Shown in pieces: positions 43,229-52,100 of a stretch of DNA of 64,000 nucleotides. Made by a program: the position numbers and the translations under genes. Below the pieces are notes generated by a model. It ran no database searches. It saw only the letters and a program-made list of their open reading frames with translations, and was not told the DNA's origin. The number at the start of each line of letters is the position of its first letter. Position 1 is the first letter of the stretch. Origin of the DNA: Flammeovirga sp. SJP92 (lineage in GTDB: Bacteria; Bacteroidota; Bacteroidia; Cytophagales; Flammeovirgaceae); assembly GCF_001583495.1 (NCBI RefSeq), contig NZ_LQAQ01000061.1, forward strand, positions 124,001 through 188,000, written 5' to 3'.

Positions 43229-44704
43229 TTAATGGTTCTCCTCCAGCCACTTTTTGGCCTCCCAACTATACCAATTCTGAGAAAAGTTTTTGGCCTTTAC
43301 AATACTTTCAAAGTGATGCCTTGCTTTTTCTTTATTTCCTTTTCTATCATAATAAGTTCCCATATAAATATGGACATAAGGATTATTGGGTTCTTGTTGT
43401 GATAACTGCTCTCCAATGGTTTCTATCTGTTGATCAAAACGTTTAAAATCACCCAGCTCCTTATAAAATGCTACATCTTTTAAGAAAGATAAATTGTGTA
43501 AAAGATTTAAGTCAGCGTAATTCAAATAGTCTAGGTAGTTAGTGAAAACAAATTCTAAAAGCTTGGCACTTGACTCCAACTTCTCCGTATCATAACGGGC
43601 CATATAAGACTCAGAAAGTGCTTGAGCCAAGATTTTCTTTCTTTGGATTTCTTGGTGATCAAGATCCTGTGTAATAGTTTCTGGTGATTCCAACAATGGC
43701 ATCTGAGGTAAATCCAATAAAAAGTTTTTCAGAAAACTAAGAGCGAAGAGAGAAGAGGTTACATCTCCATAAATTAACCTTGCAGGATCGCTTAAAAGGC
43801 TATTATTTGCCAAGAGTATTAATGTAATATCTTCAGAAGGAACTTTTAAAAGTAAGCTAGAATAGCAATCATATTGACCGTAAGCCCAAACCAAATTTAG
43901 ATTTTCAAACTGCTGATTAAAAATTCCATACCCATAAGGCAAACCTTCTCGGAAGGAAGAAAACATTGTCTCTTTTGATTGTTTATTGATAATTAAATCA
44001 CGATCCATTGCCTTATTAAAAATGGCCAAGTCTTCTAAATTAGAAACTATTCCTGCTGAAGCTGAATAACCATAGTCTATAAATCCATCCTCTACTCCAT
44101 CTTCTAAAATATAGGGCTTCGCTATACCAATAATCTGTGTTGAATCTTTGAGCAAGAATGTATTTTTTAACTTTAAGGGTATAAAGATTTCATTTTGTAC
44201 AATCTCCGCAAATGTTTGTCCTGATGCCTTTTCAATGACTTGTGTAAGAATGGAAAATCTAGAACTATAATAAAAATGCAACCCTACATTTCCTTGTGAT
44301 GTATGTGATAGTACATGATGGATAAGAATCTCATCGGGAATTGCAGGTTGTAATACATATCTGTTAATAGGATCACTAAGGGATAATTTTCCTTTTTCTA
44401 CGAGTCTCATCAGTAAAACTCCAGAGAATACTTTGGTAATAGATGCTATAGGAAACAAGGTATTTGAATCTAACTTTGTTCCGTTTTCGACATCTGACTC
44501 ACCAAAGTATTCTCTGTATACAGTTTCTCCTTCCTTTTCAATAGAAACCGCTAGTCCAGGAATATTAAAATATTCCTTCAATTCAAGGAGTTCACTTGTA
44601 AATTTTTCAGTTTGCATATCAGTAACAACACTTCTCTTCTCACAAGAGGAAAAGAAAAGTATAAGAATTATAGCTTTAATAAAATGCTTCATAGGTCTAT
44701 TCAA
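43229..44704 (-). CDS. Beta-lactamase-fold serine hydrolase lipoprotein with TPR tail
   Basis: 491 residues. The lipoprotein signal ends LILFFSSC (Cys21). The serine hydrolase domain (about 30-330) has FPIASITKVFSG with nucleophile Ser88 and Lys91, and DYGYSASAGIVSNLEDLAIF (YxA in place of YxN) at about 210-230. The last 140 residues are TPR-like helices, with YVHIYMGTYYDRKGNKEKARHHF typical of a TPR unit. Such proteins act on D-amino acid peptides or esters; antibiotic resistance should not be assumed. It is one of two such hydrolases in the window. Confidence 0.88.
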   Translation of the reverse strand: MNRPMKHFIKAIILILFFSSCEKRSVVTDMQTEKFTSELLELKEYFNIPGLAVSIEKEGETVYREYFGESDVENGTKLDSNTLFPIASITKVFSGVLLMRLVEKGKLSLSDPINRYVLQPAIPDEILIHHVLSHTSQGNVGLHFYYSSRFSILTQVIEKASGQTFAEIVQNEIFIPLKLKNTFLLKDSTQIIGIAKPYILEDGVEDGFIDYGYSASAGIVSNLEDLAIFNKAMDRDLIINKQSKETMFSSFREGLPYGYGIFNQQFENLNLVWAYGQYDCYSSLLLKVPSEDITLILLANNSLLSDPARLIYGDVTSSLFALSFLKNFLLDLPQMPLLESPETITQDLDHQEIQRKKILAQALSESYMARYDTEKLESSAKLLEFVFTNYLDYLNYADLNLLHNLSFLKDVAFYKELGDFKRFDQQIETIGEQLSQQEPNNPYVHIYMGTYYDRKGNKEKARHHFESIVKAKNFSQNWYSWEAKKWLEENH

Positions 44705-44805
44705 TTTTTAATCAGCACTTTATAAAGTTAACTTATAAGCCGCTCACTTTCAATAGAAATATTTTCAGCTCACTGCTACTAACAAAATACAAGAGAAAGT
44801 CTAAT

Positions 44806-45204
44806 TTAACGATGAATCATACTCATGAGTACCAAAGCTAATACTGAGAGTGTGATGACTACTGAAATTAAGAGCGGTTTCCAAATCTTTTTATGCTCGT
44901 AATTGTCCTCTCCAAGGTGCTTTTTAAATAGATATTCAGAAAGTACCGCCCCTCCAATCATATTCAATGGTAAAGTAAGAGAACTAGTTGAACTTCCTAG
45001 TGTATTTATTAATTCCATAATAAACATCACTCCCATCGTCATTAAAATTGACAAGAGTAATACTATGTTTCCTTCGCTGTTTTTCTCTACCTGTTTTAAG
45101 TTACTTCTTAGAAGGACTCCCCCAAATATTGGTGAGCATAAAACTGAAAATCCCCAAATTGCTTTTTTTGAATAAATACAAATAGACTGCTTTGTAGTTT
45201 CCAT
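44806..45204 (-). CDS. Small multi-pass membrane protein
   Basis: 132 residues with about four membrane segments (near 12-32, 48-66, 76-90 and 108-128). The first segment, SKKAIWGFSVLCSPIFGGVLLRSNLKQ, recalls a recurrent Bacteroidota small membrane family with a KAI...GG...NxK pattern. I cannot attach a name to it. The upstream region carries an inverted AAGTACTAA pair at 45225-45252. Its neighbour at 45397 is also a small four-segment membrane protein on the same strand. Confidence 0.7.
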   Translation of the reverse strand: METTKQSICIYSKKAIWGFSVLCSPIFGGVLLRSNLKQVEKNSEGNIVLLLSILMTMGVMFIMELINTLGSSTSSLTLPLNMIGGAVLSEYLFKKHLGEDNYEHKKIWKPLLISVVITLSVLALVLMSMIHR

Positions 45205-45224
45205 TAGTTGAATGTTTAGTTTAT

Positions 45225-45252
45225 AAGTACTAAGAATTAAGGTTTAGTACTT
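45225..45252. repeat. Inverted AAGTACTAA pair
   Basis: AAGTACTAAG at 45225-45234 and TTAGTACTT at 45244-45252, separated by 9 bases, form a compact palindrome. It lies 20 bases upstream of the small membrane protein start at 45204, in promoter position. This is the tightest example of the motif pair in the window. Confidence 0.55.
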
Positions 45253-45396
45253 CATTAAAAATAGGTTTAATACATATGTGTAACCCACTCCTTTTAAAGA
45301 GCGATCGTTCTTATGTTCGGTTTTAAAATTTTGTTCAGTTTAACTGCTTTTCATTTTCCTACAATCTCTAGCTTTAATAGTTTTCAATTTATGATT

Positions 45397-45849
45397 TTAT
45401 ACACTGATTACCTTATCTTTTCGATGATTTTCAAATATCTCAATAGCCGTTTTTAAGAAGCCCAACATGCCCAAGCTTAATACAATAACTCCAACTGATA
45501 GTTCTTTTAAAATACCATCTGCAGTTTTAAAATAGCCTATCAATCCCAAAACCAATAAAAACAGCAGTGTCAAACACATAAAAATGATAGTCAATTTCCC
45601 TTTTAGCGGGTTTTCCCATATTTTCTTGGAAAAATTATTCTGTGTTTTTGTAGTATCTTGAAGAGAAGAAAAACCTGTACCCAATCCTATAAAAATTAAT
45701 ACTGAATTCAAGTTTTCAAAAACGATTTGTGGATTGGCTTTTAAATGTTCTAAGCCTAATAAATAAGGGCTCAACATAAAGTATACAGCTATTAGCATCA
45801 GTGGGTATTGAAGGTAGCTTAAATAGTTGAAAAATGATTTAAAGTTCAT
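45397..45849 (-). CDS. Four-segment membrane protein, unknown function
   Basis: 150 residues with four membrane segments at about 14-30, 48-60, 88-106 and 115-133. Between segments 2 and 3 is a polar cytoplasmic stretch, SSLQDTTKTQNNFSKKIWENPLKGK. The tail is basic (ENHRKDKVISV). I do not recognise the family. It is on the same strand as the preceding small membrane gene, with 192 bases between them, so joint transcription is uncertain. Confidence 0.7.
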   Translation of the reverse strand: MNFKSFFNYLSYLQYPLMLIAVYFMLSPYLLGLEHLKANPQIVFENLNSVLIFIGLGTGFSSLQDTTKTQNNFSKKIWENPLKGKLTIIFMCLTLLFLLVLGLIGYFKTADGILKELSVGVIVLSLGMLGFLKTAIEIFENHRKDKVISV

Positions 45850-46152
45850 AAGGCAAGGTATTTATAGTTGCGTCAGTAATTTAGAGCATGTTTAGAAGTC
45901 TCGATGCTGATTTAATTACTTCTATTTAATAGTTTTACTTTTCTTTATCAACTATTTTCTTTCCTTTCTTTTATCCAAAGAATAAATAAGAGTTCATCAT
46001 AATCATCAACACTTTGTACATGATCCTATGATACTTTTTCAAGTAGGTCTTTTCAGTCATTTTTGATATTCTCACTCTCTCTTGATTTAAAGTAGAGTTC
46101 GTTAAGTTTATTATTTTTCTTCAACCATCAATTGATTAATCTGCAAGTTCTC
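45850..46152. other. Non-coding gap with a half palindrome
   Basis: GAGCATGTTTAGA at 45884-45896 matches the left arm of the GAGCATGTTTG repeat family, without its right arm. TAGAAGT and ACTTCTA (45893, 45918) form a local inverted pair. No gene is visible. Confidence 0.45.
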
Positions 46153-46345
46153 TATAACCTACTGTCAAACTTTCTTCTTCTTCATTTTTCCATTGATGAA
46201 AAACAAAAAGTCTAGGCTTAGAAGTCAAAAGCTAAATTCCATTGGTGTGAATGTTAAGCGTAAGTATCATTTGTGCCCTACAAACCATCAGAAATCTCCT
46301 GATTTCTAAATTTCATAAATTGTTGAAAATTTCATTTACAGTATA
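46153..46345. repeat. Long degenerate repeat, copy 1
   Basis: This block matches 53980-54300 in order: a pyrimidine-rich start (CTTCTTCTTC...TTCCATTGA), GAAGTCAAAAGCTAAATT, GAATGTTAAGCGT, and ATCAGAAATCTCCTGATTTC. The last is a hairpin (AGAAATC with GATTTCT). Copy 1 lacks about 120 bases present in copy 2. It ends just before the YdjM-type gene on the minus strand. Confidence 0.7.
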
Positions 46346-46354
46346 TCGATTCGA

Positions 46355-47164
46355 TTAAAAATAGATACGCAATTTGTTGTCAAAACTTTCCATTAAAGTA
46401 TAAAGCTTCTCTCCAAGAATCTCTTTTTGAATTTCCTTCGATTTTGTCTCATACTCCTGATATTTTACAGTGCGGCCTTTGTAAGCAAAGTCGAATCCTC
46501 TGGTTTTGATTTGATAAACGGCCAATATAAACCCTAAAGTAAATACCATTACGGTCAACCTTTTTATATTAAAATCTAAAAATCCACCAATTGCCATCAA
46601 TAATATATTAGCGATAATCACACTCACCACAATTAAAAAAATATCATAATTGTTCCACCACCATATGTATCCAAAACCTCCAATGTAAGTATTGGAAGGC
46701 CACAACAAATTGACACCTCCCCATGTAGAAGCAGGTGTTGGCATATCTTCTATTAGATGCATTAGAAAACCAAAAAAGAAAGCGGTCAATGTAAATCGCT
46801 CTTTACTTAAAATTGATAGCCTACTTTTCTTCTTTCCACTTTTTGGACTTGATCCCAACAACATAAACAGGACTCCCAAAACTCCAGTAATCAACAACCC
46901 TGCCACAGCGCTGTGAAGAAATGCATGATGCGAATACCAAAATTTTGCGGAATAAATGTCTCTTCCGCTAGTTGAAAGATTAAAAAGAGTACCTAAAGTA
47001 GAATCAAATCCACTCCACAAACTGATGGCATCTAAATCTGGTAAAGCTCCTGCGATACCTGAAAGTAATATGATTTTTAACTTTTGAGTGAATCCTGAGT
47101 TGTCAAAACTTGATGCTACAGTTCCTACTGCAACACCTGATAAAGTATGCGTTAAAATGTCCAT
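46355..47164 (-). CDS. YdjM-type membrane-bound metal-dependent hydrolase
   Basis: 269 residues. It begins MDILTHTLSGVAVG, the signature start of the YdjM/DUF457 family, with metal-ligand candidates in LPDLDAI (about 41-47), WYSHHAFLHSAV (about 76-87) and HLIEDMPTP (about 136-144). There are several membrane segments. The biochemical activity of these proteins is not settled; E. coli YdjM is SOS-induced. It lies 14 bases after the SUFU gene on the same strand, so the two are probably cotranscribed. Confidence 0.88.
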   Translation of the reverse strand: MDILTHTLSGVAVGTVASSFDNSGFTQKLKIILLSGIAGALPDLDAISLWSGFDSTLGTLFNLSTSGRDIYSAKFWYSHHAFLHSAVAGLLITGVLGVLFMLLGSSPKSGKKKSRLSILSKERFTLTAFFFGFLMHLIEDMPTPASTWGGVNLLWPSNTYIGGFGYIWWWNNYDIFLIVVSVIIANILLMAIGGFLDFNIKRLTVMVFTLGFILAVYQIKTRGFDFAYKGRTVKYQEYETKSKEIQKEILGEKLYTLMESFDNKLRIYF

Positions 47165-47178
47165 TGATTGAATACAAA

Positions 47179-47781
47179 TTATCCTCTTGTGATATCAGTA
47201 ATTAATTGAGGGTTGGTCAATTGTTCTTTTTTGATAAAAGCTCTTCTATCAATACTTTTTTCAGTGATGCCTTCATATTCCGATTCAGTCAAACCAAAAA
47301 GCTGTAAAAAAGTCACCTCACCAAATTCCGTTTGAATGGTACCCAACTCAGGATCTTTCACAAATAGAATCGCCTCAATTTTCGTATTAGATTCAGGATC
47401 TACTGGTCCACTAAAAATAGTATGATAAGCATCAAAAATAATTTCATTTTCATACGTCGCTTTAGCAACCTGTTCCAGTAAATTGACAGGCCAAGTAGGT
47501 ATCTCCTCTTCACCTTCAACCTTTTTAAGCCTAAAAGTTAATTCATAGCCCCACCCACTGTACTTTGAGTCTTCTGATACTTTTTCATGCAGTTCAGAAA
47601 GTCCGTATGATATGTAATGATAATGATAATTGGATTCATTGAAATAGACGCTTACACCTTCCAAATAATCATCCCCACCCAAACTAGGTACTATTTCGGG
47701 TGCAAAATGCTTGTTTTCTTTACGTTGATATAAGTTATCTAAGGCATTGTCAATAGCCTTCCATCCTAGTGAGTTTTCCAT
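47179..47781 (-). CDS. Suppressor-of-fused (SUFU) domain protein
   Basis: A 200-residue SUFU domain. Typical elements are the start GWKAIDNALDNLYQ, then LEGVSVYFNESNYHYHYISYGLSELH (about 40-65), GWGYELTFRLKK (about 76-87), and the C-terminal FLQLFGLTESEYEGI. Bacterial SUFU domains have been proposed as immunity proteins against polymorphic toxins (work of Aravind and colleagues). No toxin gene is beside it, so it may be an orphan immunity gene. It is likely cotranscribed with the YdjM-type gene and preceded by a GAGCATG palindrome. Confidence 0.9.
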   Translation of the reverse strand: MENSLGWKAIDNALDNLYQRKENKHFAPEIVPSLGGDDYLEGVSVYFNESNYHYHYISYGLSELHEKVSEDSKYSGWGYELTFRLKKVEGEEEIPTWPVNLLEQVAKATYENEIIFDAYHTIFSGPVDPESNTKIEAILFVKDPELGTIQTEFGEVTFLQLFGLTESEYEGITEKSIDRRAFIKKEQLTNPQLITDITRG

Positions 47782-47824
47782 TTGCTTTATAGTTTACTGA
47801 TTTTATACTGTTAGAGGAATTTAA

Positions 47825-47868
47825 GAGTATGTTCGTATATCTTGAAAAGAGATGTTTCAAACATGCTC
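47825..47868. repeat. GAGCATGTTTG palindrome family, copy b
   Basis: The left arm GAGTATGTTCG (47825) is degenerate; the right arm TTTCAAACATGCTC (47855-47868) is exact. The right arm ends on the first base of the stop codon of the ADP-ribosylglycohydrolase, so it may serve as that gene's 3' hairpin. Confidence 0.65.
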
Positions 47869-48761
47869 TAATATTTCCATTTTGACACAAGGTTTTCCAT
47901 CGTCGGATATAAGTTAAGGTTTTTAGCTTTATCCACCCATTCTTCATCAAACTTTTCAACACCAAAAGCAGTCCCTATAATTTGCCCTGTCATGGAACAA
48001 ACTGTATCTGTATCACCTCCAACTTTAATTTGACTAATAATTATATCTCTGAAGCTTCTTGTAACGATTTTTTCAGCACAAAATATTGAAAACGGAACTG
48101 AATCAACAACGTATCCACTTGGAGGAAATAGTTTTCCGCATTCTTCAATATCTAGATCATTTCTTTTCTCTAACTCAATTAATCGGTCTCTAATTCTTGT
48201 GTCTGGCAACTCTTCAATCAAAGGTTTTATCAAACTTTGAGAAGTTATAAATTCATCATTCAAACATCTCACCAATGATTTATAAATACATAATGCTCCA
48301 ATATAGGCTTCATCATTTTTATGCGTAATGATACTTATATCCTGAACATCCAGCCTTGAAACAGATGATTTAAAAGCTAATGGAGCAATCCTCATAGCAG
48401 CACCATTTCCAGCTCCGTATTCACCACTTCTTCCTACTAAAGCCCAATGCCCTCCTACTTGCAACTCCCTCAACGCTTTCAGTGTACTTGAACCTAACCC
48501 TGTTAAGCGTCTTTCATTAAACCACTTTAAAAAGCTTTTTGCTACTTGCTCAGCAGAAACCTTCTTTGTGTTATAAATAGCCTCACAGGTTGCCAGTGTT
48601 AGTTGAGTATCGTCTGATAAAGTCCACCTAAAACCCTCATGGTATTGATTGGAATAATTTCCTTCAAAATAACCGCCAATTGAATCCCCAATAGCTCCAC
48701 CAATAAGACAACCAAGCAGTCTTTCTTTTATTTTATTTGATGTTCTTCTACTAAATAACAT
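47868..48761 (-). CDS. ADP-ribosylglycohydrolase family protein
   Basis: About 297 residues from ATG 48761; a TTG at 48779 would add six. Family landmarks are ERLLGCLIGGAIGDSIGG (metal-site region near the N terminus), RWTLSDDTQLTLA (DDT motif), GAGNGAAMRIAPLAF and IISQIKVGGDTDTVCSMTGQIIGTAFG (GGDTDT motif). These enzymes remove ADP-ribose from arginine or other acceptors, or act as immunity to ADP-ribosylating toxins. It is one of two ADP-ribose-linked genes here, the other being the macro domain at 59347. The 92-residue gene lies just upstream. Confidence 0.92.
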   Translation of the reverse strand: MLFSRRTSNKIKERLLGCLIGGAIGDSIGGYFEGNYSNQYHEGFRWTLSDDTQLTLATCEAIYNTKKVSAEQVAKSFLKWFNERRLTGLGSSTLKALRELQVGGHWALVGRSGEYGAGNGAAMRIAPLAFKSSVSRLDVQDISIITHKNDEAYIGALCIYKSLVRCLNDEFITSQSLIKPLIEELPDTRIRDRLIELEKRNDLDIEECGKLFPPSGYVVDSVPFSIFCAEKIVTRSFRDIIISQIKVGGDTDTVCSMTGQIIGTAFGVEKFDEEWVDKAKNLNLYPTMENLVSKWKY

Positions 48762-48793
48762 TTCACTTACAATTAACAATAATCAAAAAATCA

Positions 48794-49072
48794 TTAATTC
48801 CTATTCAAAATTTCTAATTCTAATTCCAGTAATTCTCTTCTTAAAAATTCACCTAATTCTGGAGGTTTTCTTTCTACTAAAATATGAAGAAAGGCTTGAT
48901 AACTTGACTGCATAGCATCCAGTTTCTTACACTCTCTTATCTTATATAGTTTTCGTATCAATACATCGACATTAACCTTATCTTCCAGATATTGTCTATT
49001 GTTCCATTTATCTAATTGAATGATTAATTGATCAACGACAAAATTAACTTTCTCTCTATCCATATCACTCAC
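48794..49072 (-). CDS. Hypothetical helical protein
   Basis: A 92-residue, charged, all-helical protein (MDREKVNFVVDQLIIQLDKWN, later FLRRELLELELEILN). There is no signal peptide or known motif. Its start overlaps the end of the serine hydrolase gene by 8 bases, and it ends 32 bases before the ADP-ribosylglycohydrolase, so the three genes are probably one transcript. I do not recognise it. Confidence 0.72.
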   Translation of the reverse strand: MSDMDREKVNFVVDQLIIQLDKWNNRQYLEDKVNVDVLIRKLYKIRECKKLDAMQSSYQAFLHILVERKPPELGEFLRRELLELELEILNRN

Positions 49073-50162
49073 TCAATAATTCCAACACCTCATTAATCAT
49101 TTTATATACACTAAAACTGGGTGTTGCTTGACTTATACAATAGGAAATAACGGTCTTTGATTTAGGAGAATAGCCTATGTATGTACCATAAAACCCATAA
49201 TGTCCATAATAAATATTTCCATTATATGTTGATTCATCCATCCCTAACCCATATCTATTTTCATTCTCTTTTGTGAATTTCACATTTGTCATTTTCTTCA
49301 AAGATTTCTTATTGATTAATTCTTGATTGAAGAGGGCTTTGATAAAAATTGACAAGTCTTTATTTGTTGAAACGAGGCCTCCTCCAGACCAATCAAATGA
49401 GGTGTTGATTTCAGAAAAATTGATGGTACCTACATATTGGTTGATGGATGGATAAGGTTGTGGAGCTGGTTCATAGAATTCAAAAAATGTATCCTTCATG
49501 CTCAATGGCTCCAAGATTCTTTTTCTTATCACATTGGCTAAAGTGGCTTCCTGTATTTGTTCAATAATAAGCCCAAGCAAAACATAATTCATATCCGAAT
49601 AGTACCATCCTTTGTTAGGTGTAAAATGCGGTGCTTTATTTAATCCCAACTGATAGTAAAGTGCTAAAATAGACTGAGGGGAATATTGCTTTTGAGGATT
49701 CGCTAGTAAGAGATTAAAAAATGCTTCTTCTTTATCGGAAAAGATATCTGCCAATCCCGAACGGTGAGAGAGAAGCTGTTCTATTGTGATGTCATTTGAA
49801 TAGCTTTTCCCTTGATAGATATGCAATTCCTCAAACTGTACCCCTTGTAAGTCTTTGAGATACTGTGAGGTTTTATCTTTCAAATGAAGCTTCTTTTCTT
49901 CTGCTAATTGCAATACAATAGTGGAAACAAACAGCTTGGTACTACTTGCTATTCTAAATCGACTTTCTTTTATATGGCCTGACGACGGGGTGCCGAATGC
50001 CTTATGATATTCAAATGATGGGCTTTTTATAGAAAGTAAAATATGATGCACAGGGTTTTCTGATTCCATATTGATTTTATCTTCCAAAAGTTGATCAATA
50101 GCATCAGTTTGTGCGAAAGTAAATAATGGAATTAGTTGAAAAAAGAGGAAATACTTTTTCAT
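49065..50162 (-). CDS. Exported beta-lactamase-fold serine hydrolase
   Basis: 365 residues from ATG 50162. The frame stays open to 50291, but the upstream part carries a GAGCATG palindrome and gives no signal peptide, whereas MKKYFLFFQLIPLFTFAQ at 50162 is a clear one. Motifs are SRFRIASSTKLFVSTIVLQ (SxxK nucleophile) and the YSDMNYVLLGLIIEQ region (YxN-type). A C-terminal HYGFYGTYIGYSPK corresponds to the third motif (HxG). It is a class C/DD-peptidase-like hydrolase; the substrate is unknown. It heads a run with the 92-residue gene and the ADP-ribosylglycohydrolase. Confidence 0.88.
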   Translation of the reverse strand: MKKYFLFFQLIPLFTFAQTDAIDQLLEDKINMESENPVHHILLSIKSPSFEYHKAFGTPSSGHIKESRFRIASSTKLFVSTIVLQLAEEKKLHLKDKTSQYLKDLQGVQFEELHIYQGKSYSNDITIEQLLSHRSGLADIFSDKEEAFFNLLLANPQKQYSPQSILALYYQLGLNKAPHFTPNKGWYYSDMNYVLLGLIIEQIQEATLANVIRKRILEPLSMKDTFFEFYEPAPQPYPSINQYVGTINFSEINTSFDWSGGGLVSTNKDLSIFIKALFNQELINKKSLKKMTNVKFTKENENRYGLGMDESTYNGNIYYGHYGFYGTYIGYSPKSKTVISYCISQATPSFSVYKMINEVLELLSE

Positions 50163-50199
50163 GGTTTGTGTTATGTATAGAGCATTATATATTTTATAA

Positions 50200-50247
50200 G
50201 AGCATGTTTGGAAAATTTTTACTAAAAGATATATTTCAAACACGCTC
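50200..50247. repeat. GAGCATGTTTG palindrome family, copy c
   Basis: GAGCATGTTTGGA (50200-50212) faces TTTCAAACACGCTC (50234-50247), separated by 21 bases. It lies in the 173-base gap between the AraC regulator and the serine hydrolase. Confidence 0.7.
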
Positions 50248-50335
50248 AAAGCCATGAATATAGTCTTCACCATTTCATAAACCAATTCCATTCACTTGTT
50301 ATAGGGTTAAAAACGCTCAGAAAACCTTCTGTATT

Positions 50336-51253
50336 TTATTCAACGGGTATACAGAAATCTACGATGGCCTTTCTTTCTGGATGCTCATTGAAATTGTTAT
50401 GGTAGATTTCAAAAGGTTCACGATCTGCTTTTTTATAACCATTTTCATTCATCCAAAGGAAAAGACCTGTCCAGGATTTTTCAAATTCATCAATACCAAT
50501 TACAAAATGTCCAACAATGGCCTTTCCCCCTTCAAGACTCAAATGCCCGATTTCTCCTTCTGATTTGATAGGCGTATCAAGTACCATAGAAGCACTCATT
50601 CTTACATTTTGAGGTTCCGTTATTTTGAAACTATCATGATAAATCGTCATCATTTTAGTTTCTTCCTTCAGCAAACCTTTAGGAGTAGCCCATTGCATTA
50701 GAGTACCAAAAGCATCTGACAAGTTTTGAGGTCCAATACAAGACACATAAGCCACATCCCTTTTCGGTATATCCATTACTTCAATTTTTGCATTCATTTT
50801 TATCCAATTTTTCAGTTGATCAATGATGCAAATGTATTCTTCATAATCAGGATACTCTTGTCCATTCTTGCTTTTCAGTTGACTAATCTTGCTAAAGCGA
50901 TGCGTATTTAGATTTTTAAATTCAGTAGGGCTAACTCCGTAATACTTCTTAAAAGTTCTGGAATAGGAAGAATTATCACTAAAACCATATTTATGTGCCA
51001 ATGCTGAAGTAGAGGTATTCTGATGTAATAAATCAGACGCTGACTTTTCAATTCGTTTTCGAGTAATGTATTTATTGAGCGTTTCACCTGTCATCAACTT
51101 AAAGATGCGGTGGAAATGATAAGGAGAGAAAAACGCAACTTCAGCCACAGTCTTTAATGACAAATCAGAAGCTAAATTATGTTCTATAAACTCAAATACA
51201 CGGTTGATACGACTTCTATGGTCTGCCTGCAATTCTTTATCTGATTCCGTCAT
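50336..51253 (-). CDS. AraC family regulator with GyrI-like effector domain
   Basis: 305 residues. Two AraC helix-turn-helix units occupy about 15-115: LSLKTVAEVAFFSPYHFHRIFKLMTGETL and the second helix region KYGFSDNSSYSRTFKKYYGVSPTEF. A GyrI/Rob-like ligand-binding domain follows from about 155 to 305 (VMDIPKRDVAYVSCIGP, GKAIVGHFVIGIDEFEKSWTGLFLWM). Rob/SoxS-related proteins of this form respond to small hydrophobic compounds and control efflux. It lies 22 bases after the sulfatase-modifying-factor-like gene on the same strand. Confidence 0.93.
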   Translation of the reverse strand: MTESDKELQADHRSRINRVFEFIEHNLASDLSLKTVAEVAFFSPYHFHRIFKLMTGETLNKYITRKRIEKSASDLLHQNTSTSALAHKYGFSDNSSYSRTFKKYYGVSPTEFKNLNTHRFSKISQLKSKNGQEYPDYEEYICIIDQLKNWIKMNAKIEVMDIPKRDVAYVSCIGPQNLSDAFGTLMQWATPKGLLKEETKMMTIYHDSFKITEPQNVRMSASMVLDTPIKSEGEIGHLSLEGGKAIVGHFVIGIDEFEKSWTGLFLWMNENGYKKADREPFEIYHNNFNEHPERKAIVDFCIPVE

Positions 51254-51275
51254 TTATTCCTTTTAAAGTTGATGC

Positions 51276-52100
51276 TTATTTATCCTTTGCTATTCTAAAA
51301 CCAAACCCATCGTTTCTAGTGTCAGGAGGAGACTGATACCTCACTTCAGGCATATGTAATCCAAAAGGTACAGGTTTTCCATCTTCGCCTTGTGTATTAT
51401 AAAACCAACTTACACCTTTGGATATTTTATCTTCTCCATCAGACGGACCTTGTGGATTGATCTTGCTTACCAGACTGTCTTTTGCAGGATTGTACCAATC
51501 AGAAACCCATTCCGTTAAATTGCCGGTCATATCATAAATCCCCAATTCATTGGGCTTTAATAATCCTACTTCATGGAAAGTACTGTCGGCATTTTCACCC
51601 ACCCAGCCTATTTCCAGTTGATTATTACTGCCACTGTATTGATAACCTTTGCTCTTTTTTCCACCTTTAGCCGCGTATTCCCACTCTGCTTCTGTAGGCA
51701 ACCTTCCCCCTGCCCATTTCGCAAAATCATTCGCTTCATGCCATGTTGCCAGCATAGGTTTATTGTCTTCCCATTGATAATACACTTTTTCACCATACGC
51801 ATTTTCAATAGGTGGTTCAGGCATTACTCTTCCTGTACTCTCACAAAATGCTTTGAATTGTTTTACTGTGATTTCATATTTACTAATATAAAAATCACTC
51901 AGTTCTACAAACCGATGAGGACTTGCAAAACCTCTTATTGTATCCCCTTTTGGGCTGATGACAATTTGATTTTTTCCCTGCTCAAAAGTTCCTCCTTCCA
52001 CAAAAATCCAATCAATATTAGGAGTTTCTTTTTTGGGGTTACAAGAGATACAAATCACAAAAGAGATAAATAATAATAGAGCTTTATAATTCATTTTCAA
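51276..52100 (-). CDS. Sulfatase-modifying-factor-like (FGE-fold) lipoprotein
   Basis: 274 residues. The lipoprotein signal ends VICISC. The FGE-sulfatase fold is plain: FVEGGTFEQG, YISKYEITVKQFKAFCESTG, WHEANDFAKWAGGRLPTEAEWEYAAKGG, GIYDMTGNLTEWVSDWY and TRNDGFGFRIAK. The two active-site cysteines of true formylglycine-generating enzymes are not at the expected place (KGVSWFYNTQ instead of a Cys-containing RGGSF...C). It is therefore probably a binding or structural protein such as those in gliding or secretion machines, not a sulfatase activator. It lies just upstream of the AraC regulator. Confidence 0.88.
   Translation of the reverse strand: MKMNYKALLLFISFVICISCNPKKETPNIDWIFVEGGTFEQGKNQIVISPKGDTIRGFASPHRFVELSDFYISKYEITVKQFKAFCESTGRVMPEPPIENAYGEKVYYQWEDNKPMLATWHEANDFAKWAGGRLPTEAEWEYAAKGGKKSKGYQYSGSNNQLEIGWVGENADSTFHEVGLLKPNELGIYDMTGNLTEWVSDWYNPAKDSLVSKINPQGPSDGEDKISKGVSWFYNTQGEDGKPVPFGLHMPEVRYQSPPDTRNDGFGFRIAKDK

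Noticed and set aside
43229-44704. Call as a class C beta-lactamase resistance gene
   Set aside because: Only the fold-level SxxK motif is present, YxN is altered and a TPR tail is fused; a resistance role is unsupported.
50163-50291. N-terminal extension of the serine hydrolase (in-frame ATG at 50291)
   Set aside because: The extension contains the GAGCATG palindrome and gives no signal peptide, while ATG 50162 starts a clear one.
51573-52073. 166-residue open frame opposite the FGE-fold lipoprotein
   Set aside because: Antisense to clear FGE motifs; its composition is rich in Cys, Phe and His as expected from a reverse-complement frame.
51276-52100. Call as formylglycine-generating enzyme
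   Set aside because: The catalytic cysteines are missing and no sulfatase gene is nearby.
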